From Leifsonia sp. fls2-241-R2A-40a (GTDB lineage: Bacteria > Actinomycetota > Actinomycetes > Actinomycetales > Microbacteriaceae), in the NCBI RefSeq assembly GCF_030209575.1, contig NZ_JARVRS010000001.1, positions 2,356,001-2,420,000 on the forward strand: a stretch of 64,000 nt of DNA, given 5' to 3'. This document shows, piece after piece, positions 1-8,762 of this stretch. Both the position numbers and the translations under genes were made by a program. The notes under the pieces were generated by a model that did no database searches, had not been told where the DNA came from, and saw only the letters and a list, made by a program, of their open reading frames with translations. Positions within the stretch are counted from its first letter, which is position 1. Each line of letters starts with the position of its first letter.

Positions 1-1
1 G

Positions 2-1660
2 GTGAGCACCGCCGCGCAGGTGGCGGGGCCGGCGATCATCGCATTCGGCATCGACAACGGACTGCCCGCCCTGATGAAGCAGGACTGGTTCCCGCTGGCC
101 GCCGCCGGCATCGCGTACCTGTTCACCGGCATCATCGGCGCCGTGCTGATCGCGTGGTATACGGTGCTGAGCGCGCGGATCAGCCAGGCCATCCTGATCG
201 ACCTGCGCAAGCGGGTGTTCCTGCACACGCAGAAGCTGTCGCTGGAGTTCCACGAGTCGTACACGTCGGGCCGCATCATCTCGCGCCAGACCAGCGACCT
301 CGATTCCATCCGGGAGCTGCTCGACTCGGGCATCAACCAGCTGGTGCAGGGCTTCCTGTACATGCTGTTCATCGCGATCGCCCTGTTCTCGATCGACTGG
401 ATCAGCGGTGTCGTGCTGCTCGCCTCGCTCGTGCCGCTGTACCTGCTGACCCGCTGGTTCCAGAAGCGCTCGCAGGTGCTGTTCCGCATCTCGCGGGTGG
501 CGTCGGCGAAGCTGATCGTGCACTTCGTGGAGACCATGACCGGCATCCGCGCGGTCAAGGCGTTCCGCAAGGAGAAGCGCAACGAGAAGGAGTTCGGCGG
601 ACTGGTCGAGGAGTACCGGGATGTGAACGCCCGCGTCATCCAGCTGTTCGGGATCTTCGACCCGGGACTCGTGATGATCGGCAACGTGACGGTCGGCGTC
701 GTGCTGCTCGTGGGCGGCTTCCGCGTCGCCGACGGCCAGCTCGCGATCGGCGTGCTGCTCGCGGTGCTGCTGTACACGCGCCGGTTCTTCGACCCGATGG
801 AGGAGATGGCGATGTTCTACAACTCCTACCAGTCGGCCGCCGCGGCTCTGGAGAAGATCTCCGGCGTCCTGGAGGAGGAGCCGAGCGTGCCGGATCCCGT
901 CACGCCCGTCGACCTGTGGTCGGCGAAGGGACACGTGCGGTTCGACGACGTCACCTTCGCCTACAAGAAGGACCGCGTCATCCTGCCCGAGTTCACGCTC
1001 GATCTGCCGGCCGGGCAGACGGTCGCGCTCGTCGGCTCCACCGGAGCGGGCAAGTCGACGCTGGCGAAGCTCATCTCGCGGTTCTACGACCCGACCGACG
1101 GCTCCGTCCAGCTCGACGGGGTGGACCTGCGCGACCTGCACCCGAAGGATCTCCGCCGCGCCATCGTCATGGTGACGCAGGAGGCCTACCTGTTCAGCGG
1201 GTCGGTGGCCGACAACATCGCGCTCGGCAAGCCGGACGCGACGCGCGAGGAGATCGTGCGGGCGGCGGAGGCCGTTGGCGCGCACGAGTTCATCCAGGGT
1301 CTGCCCAACGGGTACGACACCGACGTGAACAAGCGCGGCGGTCGCGTGTCCGCGGGTCAGCGCCAGCTGATCTCGTTCGCGCGCGCGTTCCTCGCCGACC
1401 CGGCGGTGCTCATCCTGGACGAGGCCACCAGTTCGCTCGACATCCCGAGCGAGCGACTGGTCCAGGAGGCGCTGCAGACGCTGCTGGCCGACCGGACGGC
1501 CGTGATCATCGCGCACCGTCTATCGACGGTCGCGATCGCGGACCGGGTCCTGGTGATGGAGCACGGACGCGTCGTCGAGGACGGCACGCCGGACGACCTG
1601 ATCGCCGGTACGGGCCGCTTCGCGCAGCTCCACGCCGCCTGGCGCGACTCGCTCGTGTAG
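2..1660 (+). CDS. ABC exporter, fused permease and ATPase (5' partial)
   Basis: This is a half-type ABC exporter: a membrane domain followed by a nucleotide-binding domain, expected to work as a dimer in the cytoplasmic membrane. The ATPase part shows Walker [10 protein letters not shown] (about residue 345), a variant signature VSAGQRQ in place of LSGGQ (about 449), Walker [13 protein letters not shown] and the H-loop IIAHRLS. The readable 552 residues are shorter than the usual 580-620, and the first membrane helix is incomplete, so the GTG at position 2 is probably internal and the true start lies upstream of the window. The substrate cannot be read. Many actinobacterial members come as tandem heterodimers, so a partner may precede it. 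Confidence 0.9.
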   Translation: MSTAAQVAGPAIIAFGIDNGLPALMKQDWFPLAAAGIAYLFTGIIGAVLIAWYTVLSARISQAILIDLRKRVFLHTQKLSLEFHESYTSGRIISRQTSDLDSIRELLDSGINQLVQGFLYMLFIAIALFSIDWISGVVLLASLVPLYLLTRWFQKRSQVLFRISRVASAKLIVHFVETMTGIRAVKAFRKEKRNEKEFGGLVEEYRDVNARVIQLFGIFDPGLVMIGNVTVGVVLLVGGFRVADGQLAIGVLLAVLLYTRRFFDPMEEMAMFYNSYQSAAAALEKISGVLEEEPSVPDPVTPVDLWSAKGHVRFDDVTFAYKKDRVILPEFTLDLPAGQTVALVGSTGAGKSTLAKLISRFYDPTDGSVQLDGVDLRDLHPKDLRRAIVMVTQEAYLFSGSVADNIALGKPDATREEIVRAAEAVGAHEFIQGLPNGYDTDVNKRGGRVSAGQRQLISFARAFLADPAVLILDEATSSLDIPSERLVQEALQTLLADRTAVIIAHRLSTVAIADRVLVMEHGRVVEDGTPDDLIAGTGRFAQLHAAWRDSLV

Positions 1661-1680
1661 CGGGGAGGCCGACGGCCTTC

Positions 1681-1720
1681 CGACGGGGACCACGGGGAAG
1701 CCCTCCCGTGGTCCCCGTCG
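1681..1720. terminator. Bidirectional stem-loop between convergent genes
   Basis: A perfect 16-bp inverted repeat (1681-1696 CGACGGGGACCACGGG, 1705-1720) with an 8-nt loop starts 20 bases after the ABC exporter stop and ends 27 bases before the end of the opposing PLP-fold gene. It has no U tract, as is common for actinobacterial hairpins. Its place between convergent stops suggests that it ends both transcripts. Confidence 0.7.
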
Positions 1721-1747
1721 CCTGTCTCCGGGCGGCGAGGGGTCGAG

Positions 1748-2623
1748 TCAGCCGACCGGGGACCAGGTGATGCGCGCCCGCGAGGGGCGCGGGGCGCCGC
1801 GCAGGACCGGGCGCGTGCGCGCGGATCGGGTACGGGCCGAGAGCCCGTCGCGGAGGACGACGACCTCGGCGCCGGCGTCGATGCATGCGCTCGCGGAGAG
1901 CGCATCGATCGAACGCTCGCTCAGGCCGAAGACGATCGTGATGCAGTCGGCGACGAGCCGCTGCCCTGCCGTGGCGACCACGTCGAACGGCCGGCCCGTC
2001 TCCGCGGCGATCGCACCGGCGGTGCGGACCGCCTGCTGCAGCACGGTGCCCGGGGCGCCCGGCTCATCCAGGCGGACGAGGAGTCCCGCTGCCCGGATCC
2101 CCAGCGCGTCGGCGCGACGCGCGGCGGCCGGGGCCGACTCGGCCGGCATCGCGAGGAGCACGGAGGTTCCCGTTGGTGCTGCGGCGAAGGGGTCCAGTTC
2201 GTGCAGGTCCTCCACCACGAACCGGCGTATCCCGGCATCCCACGCCTCACGCCGGTCGTGCCACGGCGCTCCGGGCACGGCGTAGAGCATCCGTTCGGGA
2301 TCGGCACCTGCTCGGCGCAGGGCTGTCAGTGCGGCCGGGTGCGAGACGGTGAACCCCGCACCGTCGGCCGCCAACGCGCGGATGAGCTCGGGATGCGCGA
2401 GCGCGCTCACGTCGAAGTGCGGGTCGGCCCACGGCACGGCCTCGCGAAGCTCCCGGAACCGGTGCGCTGCGCGTACGAGGTCGATCACCACGACGGGCTG
2501 GTCGGGGAGCCCGTCGCCGGTGAGGGAGCGGGAGGAGGGGCCGTCCACCGTGACCGCCCCGGCGGCCGCGGTCGTAACCGCTGCGCCTCCGGTCGGGTCG
2601 GCGGTTCGGGTCACGGTGGACAT
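1748..2623 (-). CDS. Fold-type III PLP decarboxylase-like protein lacking the PLP lysine
   Basis: The middle of this 291-residue protein resembles the N-terminal barrel of ornithine/diaminopimelate decarboxylases: residues 66-160 carry AHPELIRALAADGAGF and GADPERMLYAVPGAP, equivalents of the family's NPDP..LaelGxgfd and dperIiyaNP stretches. The cofactor lysine of the family motif YAVKAN is replaced by Ser73 in FDVSALA, and the C-terminal beta domain is missing. It is therefore probably not a working decarboxylase. I chose the ATG at 2623 because GAGGAG lies 6 nt upstream. The gene stands alone, divergent from the two-component cluster. A binding or regulatory role is only speculation. Confidence 0.6.
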   Translation of the reverse strand: MSTVTRTADPTGGAAVTTAAAGAVTVDGPSSRSLTGDGLPDQPVVVIDLVRAAHRFRELREAVPWADPHFDVSALAHPELIRALAADGAGFTVSHPAALTALRRAGADPERMLYAVPGAPWHDRREAWDAGIRRFVVEDLHELDPFAAAPTGTSVLLAMPAESAPAAARRADALGIRAAGLLVRLDEPGAPGTVLQQAVRTAGAIAAETGRPFDVVATAGQRLVADCITIVFGLSERSIDALSASACIDAGAEVVVLRDGLSARTRSARTRPVLRGAPRPSRARITWSPVG

Positions 2624-2769
2624 CGCCATCTCCTCGGGTGGACCATCGGCTCGCTCTCGCGGGCGGGCCACTTCGCCGTTCGGGTCGGCGAGGTTGTCTC
2701 ATATCGTCGTCCCGGCCGTGATGACCCGCATCAGGGGGGTCACCTCATTCCGATTGCGTGGAGGCACGG

Positions 2770-3153
2770 ATGAACACCGGGGACTGTGCGGAGATGATGG
2801 ACCACATGTCCCTCCGTGTTGTGATCGTCGACGACCACGAACGGTTCCGCGCACAGGCGGCCGAACTGCTGCGCCTGGAGCGCTTCACCGTCGTCGGGGA
2901 CACGGACACGGCCGCGAGCGGGGTCGAACTCAGCAGGCGGCTCTCGCCCGATATCGTGCTGCTCGACATCGGGCTGCCGGACGCGAGCGGGTTCGACATC
3001 GTGTCCGCCATGCGCGCGACGGGCGCGGCGGTCGTGCTCACCTCGAGCCGGTCCGCCAACGACTACGGCAGACGCGTCGCGGACAGCGGTGCGGAGGGAT
3101 TCATCAACAAAGAAGAGCTGACCGGTGAGGCGATCCGCACCCTGCTAAGGTAA
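2770..3153 (+). CDS. Stand-alone response regulator receiver domain
   Basis: A single CheY-like receiver of 127 residues with no output domain. Visible landmarks are the acidic pair in VVIVDDHERFR, the phospho-acceptor in IVLLDIGLPDASG, and the switch region VVLTSS. The start at 2770 is preceded by TGGAGG with a 5-nt gap; ATG 2806, which gives MSLRVVIVDDH, is an alternative. It stops 4 bases before a NarL-type regulator and is followed by a histidine kinase, so the three probably form one operon. Without an output domain it may act as a phosphate sink or bind a partner. Its target cannot be read from the sequence. Confidence 0.85.
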   Translation: MNTGDCAEMMDHMSLRVVIVDDHERFRAQAAELLRLERFTVVGDTDTAASGVELSRRLSPDIVLLDIGLPDASGFDIVSAMRATGAAVVLTSSRSANDYGRRVADSGAEGFINKEELTGEAIRTLLR

Positions 3154-3157
3154 GCGC

Positions 3158-3841
3158 GTGAGCGGGGGACAGACTGAGGGTTCTCGCGCACTCAGGGTGG
3201 CCGTCGCCGACGACGCAGTGCTCCTGCGCGAAGGGATCGGCCAGATCCTGCGTGCGGGCGGCATGGATGTCGTGGCCTCGGTGGACACCGCCGAGGAACT
3301 CCTCGGCGCGGTCGAATCCGACGGCGACGTGGATGCGATCGTGCTCGACATCAAGATGCCCCCGACGCACACCGACGAAGGACTGCGGGCGCTGGAGAGG
3401 CTGCGCGCCGACGGGTCGCAGGCCGGCATCCTGCTTCTCTCCATGTACACGACCGCTTCGTACGCGATCCGTGCGATGAGCGCGGGGAGCGGGACCGGGT
3501 ATCTGCTCAAGGACCGCGTGGCCGACGCCGACACGCTCGTCTCCGCCGTACGGACCGTGGCCCGCGGGGGATCGGTGGTCGACCCGGAGGTCGTCCAGCT
3601 GCTCGTCTCCGCGCGTTCGTCCGAGGCCGCCGTCGAGGGACTGTCGTCCCGCGAGCGGGACGTGCTGCGCCTGATGGCCGAGGGCCGCTCGAACGTCGGG
3701 ATCGCGGGCGAGCTGCACCTGAGCCTGCGGACGGTGGAATCGCACATCGGGCACATCATGGCGAAGCTCGGCGTGGAGGACTCCGCAGAGGGACACCGTC
3801 GCGTGCTCGCCGTGCTGCGGTTCCTCGGCCGGGACGCCTGA
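3158..3841 (+). CDS. NarL/LuxR-family response regulator
   Basis: A 227-residue regulator with a receiver at about 10-125 (VAVADDAVLLREG, acceptor Asp in IVLDIKMPPT, conserved Lys in YLLKDRVADAD) and a GerE/LuxR helix-turn-helix at about 160-220 (LSSRERDVLRLMAEGRSN, LSLRTVESHIGHIMAKLGV). The GTG start lies 4 bases after the receiver gene, with AAGG upstream. The histidine kinase starts 4 bases after its stop, which makes this the likely cognate output of that kinase. The signal sensed is unknown. Confidence 0.92.
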   Translation: MSGGQTEGSRALRVAVADDAVLLREGIGQILRAGGMDVVASVDTAEELLGAVESDGDVDAIVLDIKMPPTHTDEGLRALERLRADGSQAGILLLSMYTTASYAIRAMSAGSGTGYLLKDRVADADTLVSAVRTVARGGSVVDPEVVQLLVSARSSEAAVEGLSSRERDVLRLMAEGRSNVGIAGELHLSLRTVESHIGHIMAKLGVEDSAEGHRRVLAVLRFLGRDA

Positions 3842-3845
3842 GCGC

Positions 3846-5690
3846 ATGGACGCCGCGCCGCAGAACGTAGCGCGCGTGAACGCTCCGCGCCGGGAGGACG
3901 CATACCCGCAGGTCGCGCGGCCCGGATTCGCGCGGCTGGGATTACGCGCGCTCGCCGTGACGGTGACGCTCGCGTCGAACGTGCTGGCCCAGGTCATCAG
4001 TGCGATGACCGGCGACTACGGACCGAGGCCGGCCGGAGTCGGCTGGGCGATCGTCTTCGTCGCCGTGGCGGTCGACTACGTCATCTGCGCGGTCATCGCC
4101 TGGCGTCTGGTGCGCAGCCCCATCCCGGGCTGGCTGATGGTCGGCGCCGCGCTGTTCTGGTCCGCGGGCGCCTGGTACCCGCTGGTCCGCCAGTGGGGAT
4201 GGGCGTGGCCGTGGGTGGCCGGGGTCACCGACCTCTGGGCCGTGCTCGTCGGCATCCTCGTGCTGTGCTATCCGTCCGGGCGCCTGGCGGCGCGCTTCGA
4301 TCGCGCCATCGTGCTCGTGGTGTCGGTGGCGTTCTCGATCCGTCTTGCGGGCATCCTGCTGTTCTCCTCGCCCGACGTCGCCGAGTGCGGCTGCGCGTCG
4401 AACCCGTACGCCGTGATGCCCAGCGACACCGCCGACTTCTGGCTGGGGCTGGCGTGGCGTTTCGTCGGGCTGGCGCTGATGCTCACGGTCGCCGCGCGCC
4501 TGATCGCGCGGTGGTTCACCAGCTCGCTGCCCGCACGGCGTGTGGCCTTCGTGATGCCGCTCGCCATCCTGCTCTGGTGCTACGGGACGGTGCAGGACTC
4601 GCTGAGCTTCGCGCTCGGCTGGGACGGCGGCTGGCTGCAGTTCATCCCGCCCGTCGCCATCGCTCTCATCCCTCCCGCCTGGGTGGGCGGCGTGATGTAC
4701 GCGCGGGGGCTCCGGTCGCGTGTGGCCGACCTGGTGATCGTCGCCCGCGACAAGGTCGACCGCGGGCTGTGGGAGTCGAGCCTCGCGCGCACACTGCACG
4801 ACGGATCCCTGCGGGTGTTCTGGTGGGACGAGCCTCTGCAGCGCTACCAGACCAGCGACGGTCAGGCGGTCGCCGACGCGGGCCTCACCCAGCGGCCCGG
4901 CCGCTCCACCCTGGCGATCGACTCCGACCAGGGTCCGATCGCCCTGATCGAGCACGACGTCGCGCTGACCCAGGACGACCGGCTGCTGGATGCGGTGTCC
5001 TCTGCGCTGCTGCTGTCCGTGGACAACGACCGCCTGCGCGGCCGGCTGGAGCGCACCATCCAGGAACTGCGGGAGTCGCGCCTCCGCATCGTGGAGGAGG
5101 GGTACCTGGCCCGCAGGCGCCTGGAACGCGACCTGCACGACGGCAGCCAACAGCAGCTCGTCTCCCTGGCGATCAGCCTGCGCATCGCGATCTCGAAGGC
5201 CGAGGCGCGCGGGCAGGAGGAGCTCGCCGGCGACCTTCAGCGGGCGTCCGATCAACTGGCCGACGCGCTCCGCGAACTCCGGGAGCTGGCCCGCGGCATC
5301 CACCCCACCGTGCTCAGCGACGGCGACCTCCGCTCGGCGATCGAGGAGCTCGGGCTGCGCAGCCACCTGCCGGTGGAGACCCACGTCGAGCTCACGGAGC
5401 GTCTGCCCGAGGTGGTCGAGGAGACCATCTACTACTGCGTGTCCGAGTGCCTCGCCAACACGGCCAAGCACGCCAATGCCCGCAACTGCACGGTGCTGGT
5501 GAGCCGCACCGACTCGACGGTCACCGTCGTGGTGAAGGACGATGGCCAGGGCGGCGCGAAGATCGAGCCCGGCGGCGGGCTGGAGGGACTCCGCGACCGC
5601 GTGGAGGCGGTGTCCGGCCGCGCCGACGTGCGCTCGGTCGAGGGGCTGGGCACGATCATCGAGCTGACCATCCCGGTTACCTCGGCCTGA
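3846..5690 (+). CDS. Sensor histidine kinase, NarX/DesK type, with membrane N-terminus
   Basis: A 614-residue kinase. The first 290 residues contain roughly eight hydrophobic helices and no recognised sensor fold. They are followed by a linker, a coiled dimerisation segment (RLERTIQELRESRLRIVEE), the HisKA_3 phospho-acceptor motif LERDLHDGSQQQLVSLAISL (His about residue 429), and a HATPase domain with N-box CLANTAKHANA and G-box VVVKDDGQGG. It lies at the 3' end of the receiver/NarL operon and would phosphorylate one or both regulators. The polytopic N-terminus suggests a membrane-borne signal, but the ligand is unknown. Confidence 0.9.
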   Translation: MDAAPQNVARVNAPRREDAYPQVARPGFARLGLRALAVTVTLASNVLAQVISAMTGDYGPRPAGVGWAIVFVAVAVDYVICAVIAWRLVRSPIPGWLMVGAALFWSAGAWYPLVRQWGWAWPWVAGVTDLWAVLVGILVLCYPSGRLAARFDRAIVLVVSVAFSIRLAGILLFSSPDVAECGCASNPYAVMPSDTADFWLGLAWRFVGLALMLTVAARLIARWFTSSLPARRVAFVMPLAILLWCYGTVQDSLSFALGWDGGWLQFIPPVAIALIPPAWVGGVMYARGLRSRVADLVIVARDKVDRGLWESSLARTLHDGSLRVFWWDEPLQRYQTSDGQAVADAGLTQRPGRSTLAIDSDQGPIALIEHDVALTQDDRLLDAVSSALLLSVDNDRLRGRLERTIQELRESRLRIVEEGYLARRRLERDLHDGSQQQLVSLAISLRIAISKAEARGQEELAGDLQRASDQLADALRELRELARGIHPTVLSDGDLRSAIEELGLRSHLPVETHVELTERLPEVVEETIYYCVSECLANTAKHANARNCTVLVSRTDSTVTVVVKDDGQGGAKIEPGGGLEGLRDRVEAVSGRADVRSVEGLGTIIELTIPVTSA

Positions 5691-5752
5691 GTGGCCCGCG
5701 GCGGTCGCGCCGCAGAATTCACCTCCCGTTCAAATGCGGTGCTCCGGATCGG

Positions 5753-5796
5753 CGTACTCAGGAGGTGGGCGCGATCGCGCCCACCTCCTCAGTACG
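5753..5796. repeat. 44-bp near-perfect palindrome before the phosphate transporter gene
   Basis: Positions 5760-5789 are a perfect 30-bp palindrome centred on GATC (arms AGGAGGTGGGCGC), and symmetry continues to 5753-5796 with one mismatched pair (5759/5790). It ends 14 bases before the ATG of the PiT gene, next to its ribosome site GGAAGGA, and lies 62 bases after the kinase stop. It could be a terminator for the kinase operon, an attenuator, or a dimeric repressor site controlling phosphate uptake. No U tract follows. Confidence 0.75.
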
Positions 5797-5809
5797 GAAG
5801 GACCGCCGA

Positions 5810-6973
5810 ATGGACATGATCGTCACGGTCGCGGCCGTCATCGTCGTGGCACTGGTCTTCGACTTCACGAACGGCTTCCACGACACGGCCAACGCCATGG
5901 CGACCTCGGTCGCCACCGGCGCGCTGAAGCCCCGAACGGCGGTGGCCATTTCGGCCGTGCTCAACCTGGCGGGGGCGTTCCTCTCGACCGCCGTCGCCCA
6001 GACCATCTCCGGAGGAGTCATCAAGGAGGGGTCGTCCGGCGTGGCGATCACTCCCACGATGATCTTCGCCGGACTGGTCGGTGCGGTGCTCTGGAACCTC
6101 GTCACCTGGTACTTCGGTCTCCCGTCGAGCTCCACGCACGCCCTCTTCGGCGGCCTCATCGGCGCAGCGGTCATCGGCGCGGGGTTCGGCGCCGTCGACT
6201 GGGGAGTGCTGCTCAGCAAGGTGATCATCCCGGCGCTGCTGTCGCCCTTCGTGGCCGGCGCGGTCGCGCTCGTGGCCACCTACGCCGCGTACCGGATCAC
6301 GCACAACGCGCGCGTGCACGGCGCGGAGTCCGGCTTCCGGCACGGGCAGACCGTCTCCGCCTCCCTCGTCTCGCTCGCGCACGGCACCAACGACGCCCAG
6401 AAGACGATGGGCGTCATCACCTTGACGCTCATCTCGGCGGGCTACCTGGCCGGCGGAAGCGCGCCGCCGCTCTGGGTGATCGTGTCCTGCGGACTGGCGA
6501 TCGCGCTGGGCACCTACCTGGGCGGCTGGCGGATCATGCGGACCGTCGGCAAGCGCATCACCGACGTCAAGCCGCCGCAGGGCTTCGCGGCCGAGACGTC
6601 GTCGGCGGCCACCATCCTCGTCTCGTCGCACCTCGGCTTCGCCCTCTCGACGACGCAGGTCACCTCGGGCGCCGTGGTCGGCAGCGGGCTGGGCAAGAGG
6701 CTCGCCTCGGTGCGGTGGGGCGTGGTCGGACGGATCGCGGCCGCCTGGGTCATCACCCTCCCGGCCGCTGCCCTGGTCGGTGGGCTCGCGGCATGGATCG
6801 CGTCGGCGAGCGTCATCGGGCTGATCGGCGTAGCCGTCGTGGGGCTCGCGGCCGGACTCCTGATCTACGGACTCTCGCGACGCAACCCGGTGAACCGTCA
6901 CAACGTCAACGAGAACGAGGACGCCGGCGAGCCGCGCGAAGCGGCGCCCGTGGGCGTCGGACAGGAGGGGTGA
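5810..6973 (+). CDS. pit: PiT-family inorganic phosphate transporter
   Basis: A 387-residue polytopic membrane protein of the PiT family, which couples uptake of metal-phosphate to the proton gradient with low affinity. The two family signatures are visible: FDFTNGFHDTANAMATSVATGAL near the N-terminus, and its inverted-repeat counterpart SLAHGTNDAQKTMGVITL in the second half, plus GLPSSSTHALFGGLIGA. The ATG at 5810 is preceded by GGAAGGA. A 44-bp palindrome lies directly upstream and a 99-residue membrane protein follows after 2 bases. The high-affinity Pst system is encoded elsewhere in this window. Confidence 0.93.
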   Translation: MDMIVTVAAVIVVALVFDFTNGFHDTANAMATSVATGALKPRTAVAISAVLNLAGAFLSTAVAQTISGGVIKEGSSGVAITPTMIFAGLVGAVLWNLVTWYFGLPSSSTHALFGGLIGAAVIGAGFGAVDWGVLLSKVIIPALLSPFVAGAVALVATYAAYRITHNARVHGAESGFRHGQTVSASLVSLAHGTNDAQKTMGVITLTLISAGYLAGGSAPPLWVIVSCGLAIALGTYLGGWRIMRTVGKRITDVKPPQGFAAETSSAATILVSSHLGFALSTTQVTSGAVVGSGLGKRLASVRWGVVGRIAAAWVITLPAAALVGGLAAWIASASVIGLIGVAVVGLAAGLLIYGLSRRNPVNRHNVNENEDAGEPREAAPVGVGQEG

Positions 6974-6975
6974 GG

Positions 6976-7275
6976 ATGCGCGGGCTGATTCTGCACGCTG
7001 TGGCGCCGGAGGGGTCGTTCCTCGGCGTCGACTGGGGCTCGTTCGTCGTCGTGTCGCTCGTCGCGTTCGTGGCGACGTCGGTGGTCGTCGTCTCGTACGC
7101 GCTGGCCCTGCGGCTCCTCGCCGTCGGTGCGCCGCTCGACGCGGAGGGCGGCGCGGTGTCGGTGCGCGACGGGCGCAGGCCGGCTGTGGCGACGGTGGGC
7201 GCGGTGGTGTGCTTCGCGATCGGAGTCGCGGCAGTGCTCTACGGGATCTGGCTGATCGTCCCGCAGTTCCACTGA
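6976..7275 (+). CDS. Small two-helix membrane protein, pit partner
   Basis: A 99-residue protein with two strongly hydrophobic segments (about 17-45 and 72-95), separated by a short charged loop. The start ATG follows the pit stop TGA by 2 bases, and the site AGGAGGGGTGAGG lies across the junction, so translation is probably coupled. I recognise no domain. A similar small membrane protein next to pit occurs in other actinobacteria as far as I recall, which makes a role in the transporter complex plausible but unproven. Confidence 0.75.
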   Translation: MRGLILHAVAPEGSFLGVDWGSFVVVSLVAFVATSVVVVSYALALRLLAVGAPLDAEGGAVSVRDGRRPAVATVGAVVCFAIGVAAVLYGIWLIVPQFH

Positions 7276-7303
7276 GCCGGGCTCCACTCACCCGCGCGGC
7301 GAG

Positions 7304-7726
7304 CTACTTGTGCGGCGCCTTCGCGGCCCAGACCTGGTCGCCGATGGCGAAGGCCGACCAGTTGCCCGGGCAGCCGGCCGCCTTGGCAGGAAGCCCGTCG
7401 ATTGGCCACCAGCTGTCCTGGATGGTCGGCTTGGGCACATCCACCTCGCTCTTGCACACGCCCGGCACCAGGTGGGCCTTCGACGTGTAGGTCATGATCG
7501 CGGAGCCGTCCTGCGTGTCGTAGTCGACCCGGATGACCGTCGCGTCGTCCGGCACGAACGTGGGTGACCCGAAGACCGCCGTGCCCGACGCCTTCATCTC
7601 CTTCGCCGTGTCCCAGATCGCGGAGTCGACGTGCGGCTCGAATGCGGTCAGAACCGAGCATCCCGACAGGGCCATGGCGAGGGCGGACGTCGTCGCGATG
7701 ACTCCGGCGGTACGGATGCGGGGCAC
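7304..7726 (-). CDS. Putative lipoprotein of unknown function
   Basis: A 140-residue secreted lipoprotein: a short positive N-terminus, a hydrophobic stretch and a lipobox ALSGC with the lipidated Cys at 23. The mature part has a mixed character with two further cysteines (in GVCKSEV and AGCPGNW) that could form a disulfide, and no domain I recognise. The GTG start has GGAG 5 nt upstream. It is transcribed alone, convergent with the pit operon. A cell-surface role follows from the lipobox only. Confidence 0.75.
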   Translation of the reverse strand: MPRIRTAGVIATTSALAMALSGCSVLTAFEPHVDSAIWDTAKEMKASGTAVFGSPTFVPDDATVIRVDYDTQDGSAIMTYTSKAHLVPGVCKSEVDVPKPTIQDSWWPIDGLPAKAAGCPGNWSAFAIGDQVWAAKAPHK

Positions 7727-7786
7727 GGCAGCTCCAGGGGAAGAGGACAGGGTCTGGTACGAGTGAACACTAGTTAACTGAACGGT

Positions 7787-8167
7787 TCATCGGTCGGAGG
7801 AATGATTCCGCGCGTCGCCGGGCGGTTCGGCGCCCACGCGAGCGGCCCGCAGGTCGACGCGGTACGGTCCGTTGCCCGCACGGAGCAACGGCGTCCCCTC
7901 GGCGCGATAGTGCTGGAGCGCGATGTGCTCGTGGTTCGCGGGCGGGTGGCCGCTCGCCCGGACCACGCGCCACCAGGGCACGTCGCCGCCGTAGTACGCC
8001 ATCACCTGGCCGACCATCCGGGCGGCGCGCGACCCGAGGGTCGCGGCGACGTCGCCGTAGGTCATAACGTGGCCCGGCGGGATCGCATCGACCACCTCGA
8101 GGACCCGTTCGACGAACGAGTCCGAGCGGTCCGCGCCCGCGTCGCCGCCGGGCGCATCCCCGGTCAC
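7787..8167 (-). CDS. Alkyltransferase-like protein (ATL, MGMT family)
   Basis: A 126-residue member of the O6-alkylguanine-DNA alkyltransferase fold: VVDAIPPGHVMTYGDVAATLG, then GGDVPWWRVVRASG. In active enzymes the last motif is PCHRV with the alkyl-accepting Cys; here the position is Trp, as in ATL proteins, which bind alkylated guanine and hand it to nucleotide excision repair instead of removing the alkyl group. The GTG start overlaps the TGA of the upstream acetyltransferase gene by 4 bases, so the two are translationally coupled. Confidence 0.85.
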   Translation of the reverse strand: MTGDAPGGDAGADRSDSFVERVLEVVDAIPPGHVMTYGDVAATLGSRAARMVGQVMAYYGGDVPWWRVVRASGHPPANHEHIALQHYRAEGTPLLRAGNGPYRVDLRAARVGAEPPGDARNHSSDR

Positions 8168-8616
8168 AGGTCGAGCGCGCCGATCGTCTCGCCGTACTGG
8201 GTCTCGCCGATCGGCTGGAACCCGCTGCGGATGAAGAACTGCTCGGGGCCGTGCTCGCCGGACTCCCAGATCACGTAGAGACGCTCGTGGCCGCGGGCGC
8301 GCGCCTCGTCGGCCAGAGCGCGAACCGCGAACGTGCCGATGCCGCGACCCTGGTCGTCGGCGTCGACGTTGATGCGCCAGAGGATCGCCTTGAACTCGTC
8401 GTGCTCGGCGTTCGGATCGAAGTTGCCCATGATGAAGCCGACGACCTCGTCGCCGTCGAGCACGACGCGCTGCCACGAGGTGTTCGGGTCGGCGACCGCT
8501 GCGGCGGCCGAGTAGGAGACCGGAGCGATGAACTGCTCCTGCCCGGGCTTCAGCGTGAGCGCGTTCGCCGCGACGACGGTCCGGGCGCTCAACTCTTCCA
8601 GTCTCAACTCAGCCAT
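8164..8616 (-). CDS. GNAT-family N-acetyltransferase
   Basis: A 150-residue GNAT protein. The acetyl-CoA loop is DADDQGRGIGTFAVRAL (motif A, Q/RxxGxG), followed by ERLYVIWESGEHGPEQFFIRSGFQPIGE, typical of the SpeG/PaiA-like branch. The acyl acceptor (polyamine or antibiotic) cannot be told. ATG 8616 is chosen because a -10-like TACCCT ends exactly 6 nt upstream, which indicates a leaderless mRNA; upstream in-frame starts would lie inside that promoter. It is the first gene of a pair with the ATL gene. Confidence 0.85.
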   Translation of the reverse strand: MAELRLEELSARTVVAANALTLKPGQEQFIAPVSYSAAAAVADPNTSWQRVVLDGDEVVGFIMGNFDPNAEHDEFKAILWRINVDADDQGRGIGTFAVRALADEARARGHERLYVIWESGEHGPEQFFIRSGFQPIGETQYGETIGALDL

Positions 8617-8762
8617 GACGAAAGGGTAACGTGCGCGGGCCAGCGCGGCATAGTCGCGCTCCAGCCGACCGTCTGCCGAGAGAAATTGTCTCGATGTCAA
8701 GATAGTTGTCGCGCTCAGGTAAGCTGTCGTCGGCTTGAAACGGCAGACACCCCAGGAGAACC

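Noticed and set aside
1748-2671. Frameshifted remnant of a full-length decarboxylase
   Set aside because: I looked for the missing C-terminal domain and a PLP lysine in the other frames nearby and found no matching sequence; the gene has an intact frame and a good start.
4193-5809. In-frame upstream extension of the pit gene through the histidine kinase gene
   Set aside because: The extension is Arg/Ala/Pro-rich shadow sequence of the kinase gene. The PiT family starts near MDMIVTVAAVIV, which has its own ribosome site at 5797-5802.
8689-8702. Operator-like sequence TCTCGATGTCAAGA upstream of icd
   Set aside because: The symmetry has two mismatched pairs in seven and I could not tie it to a regulator, so I left it out of the feature list.
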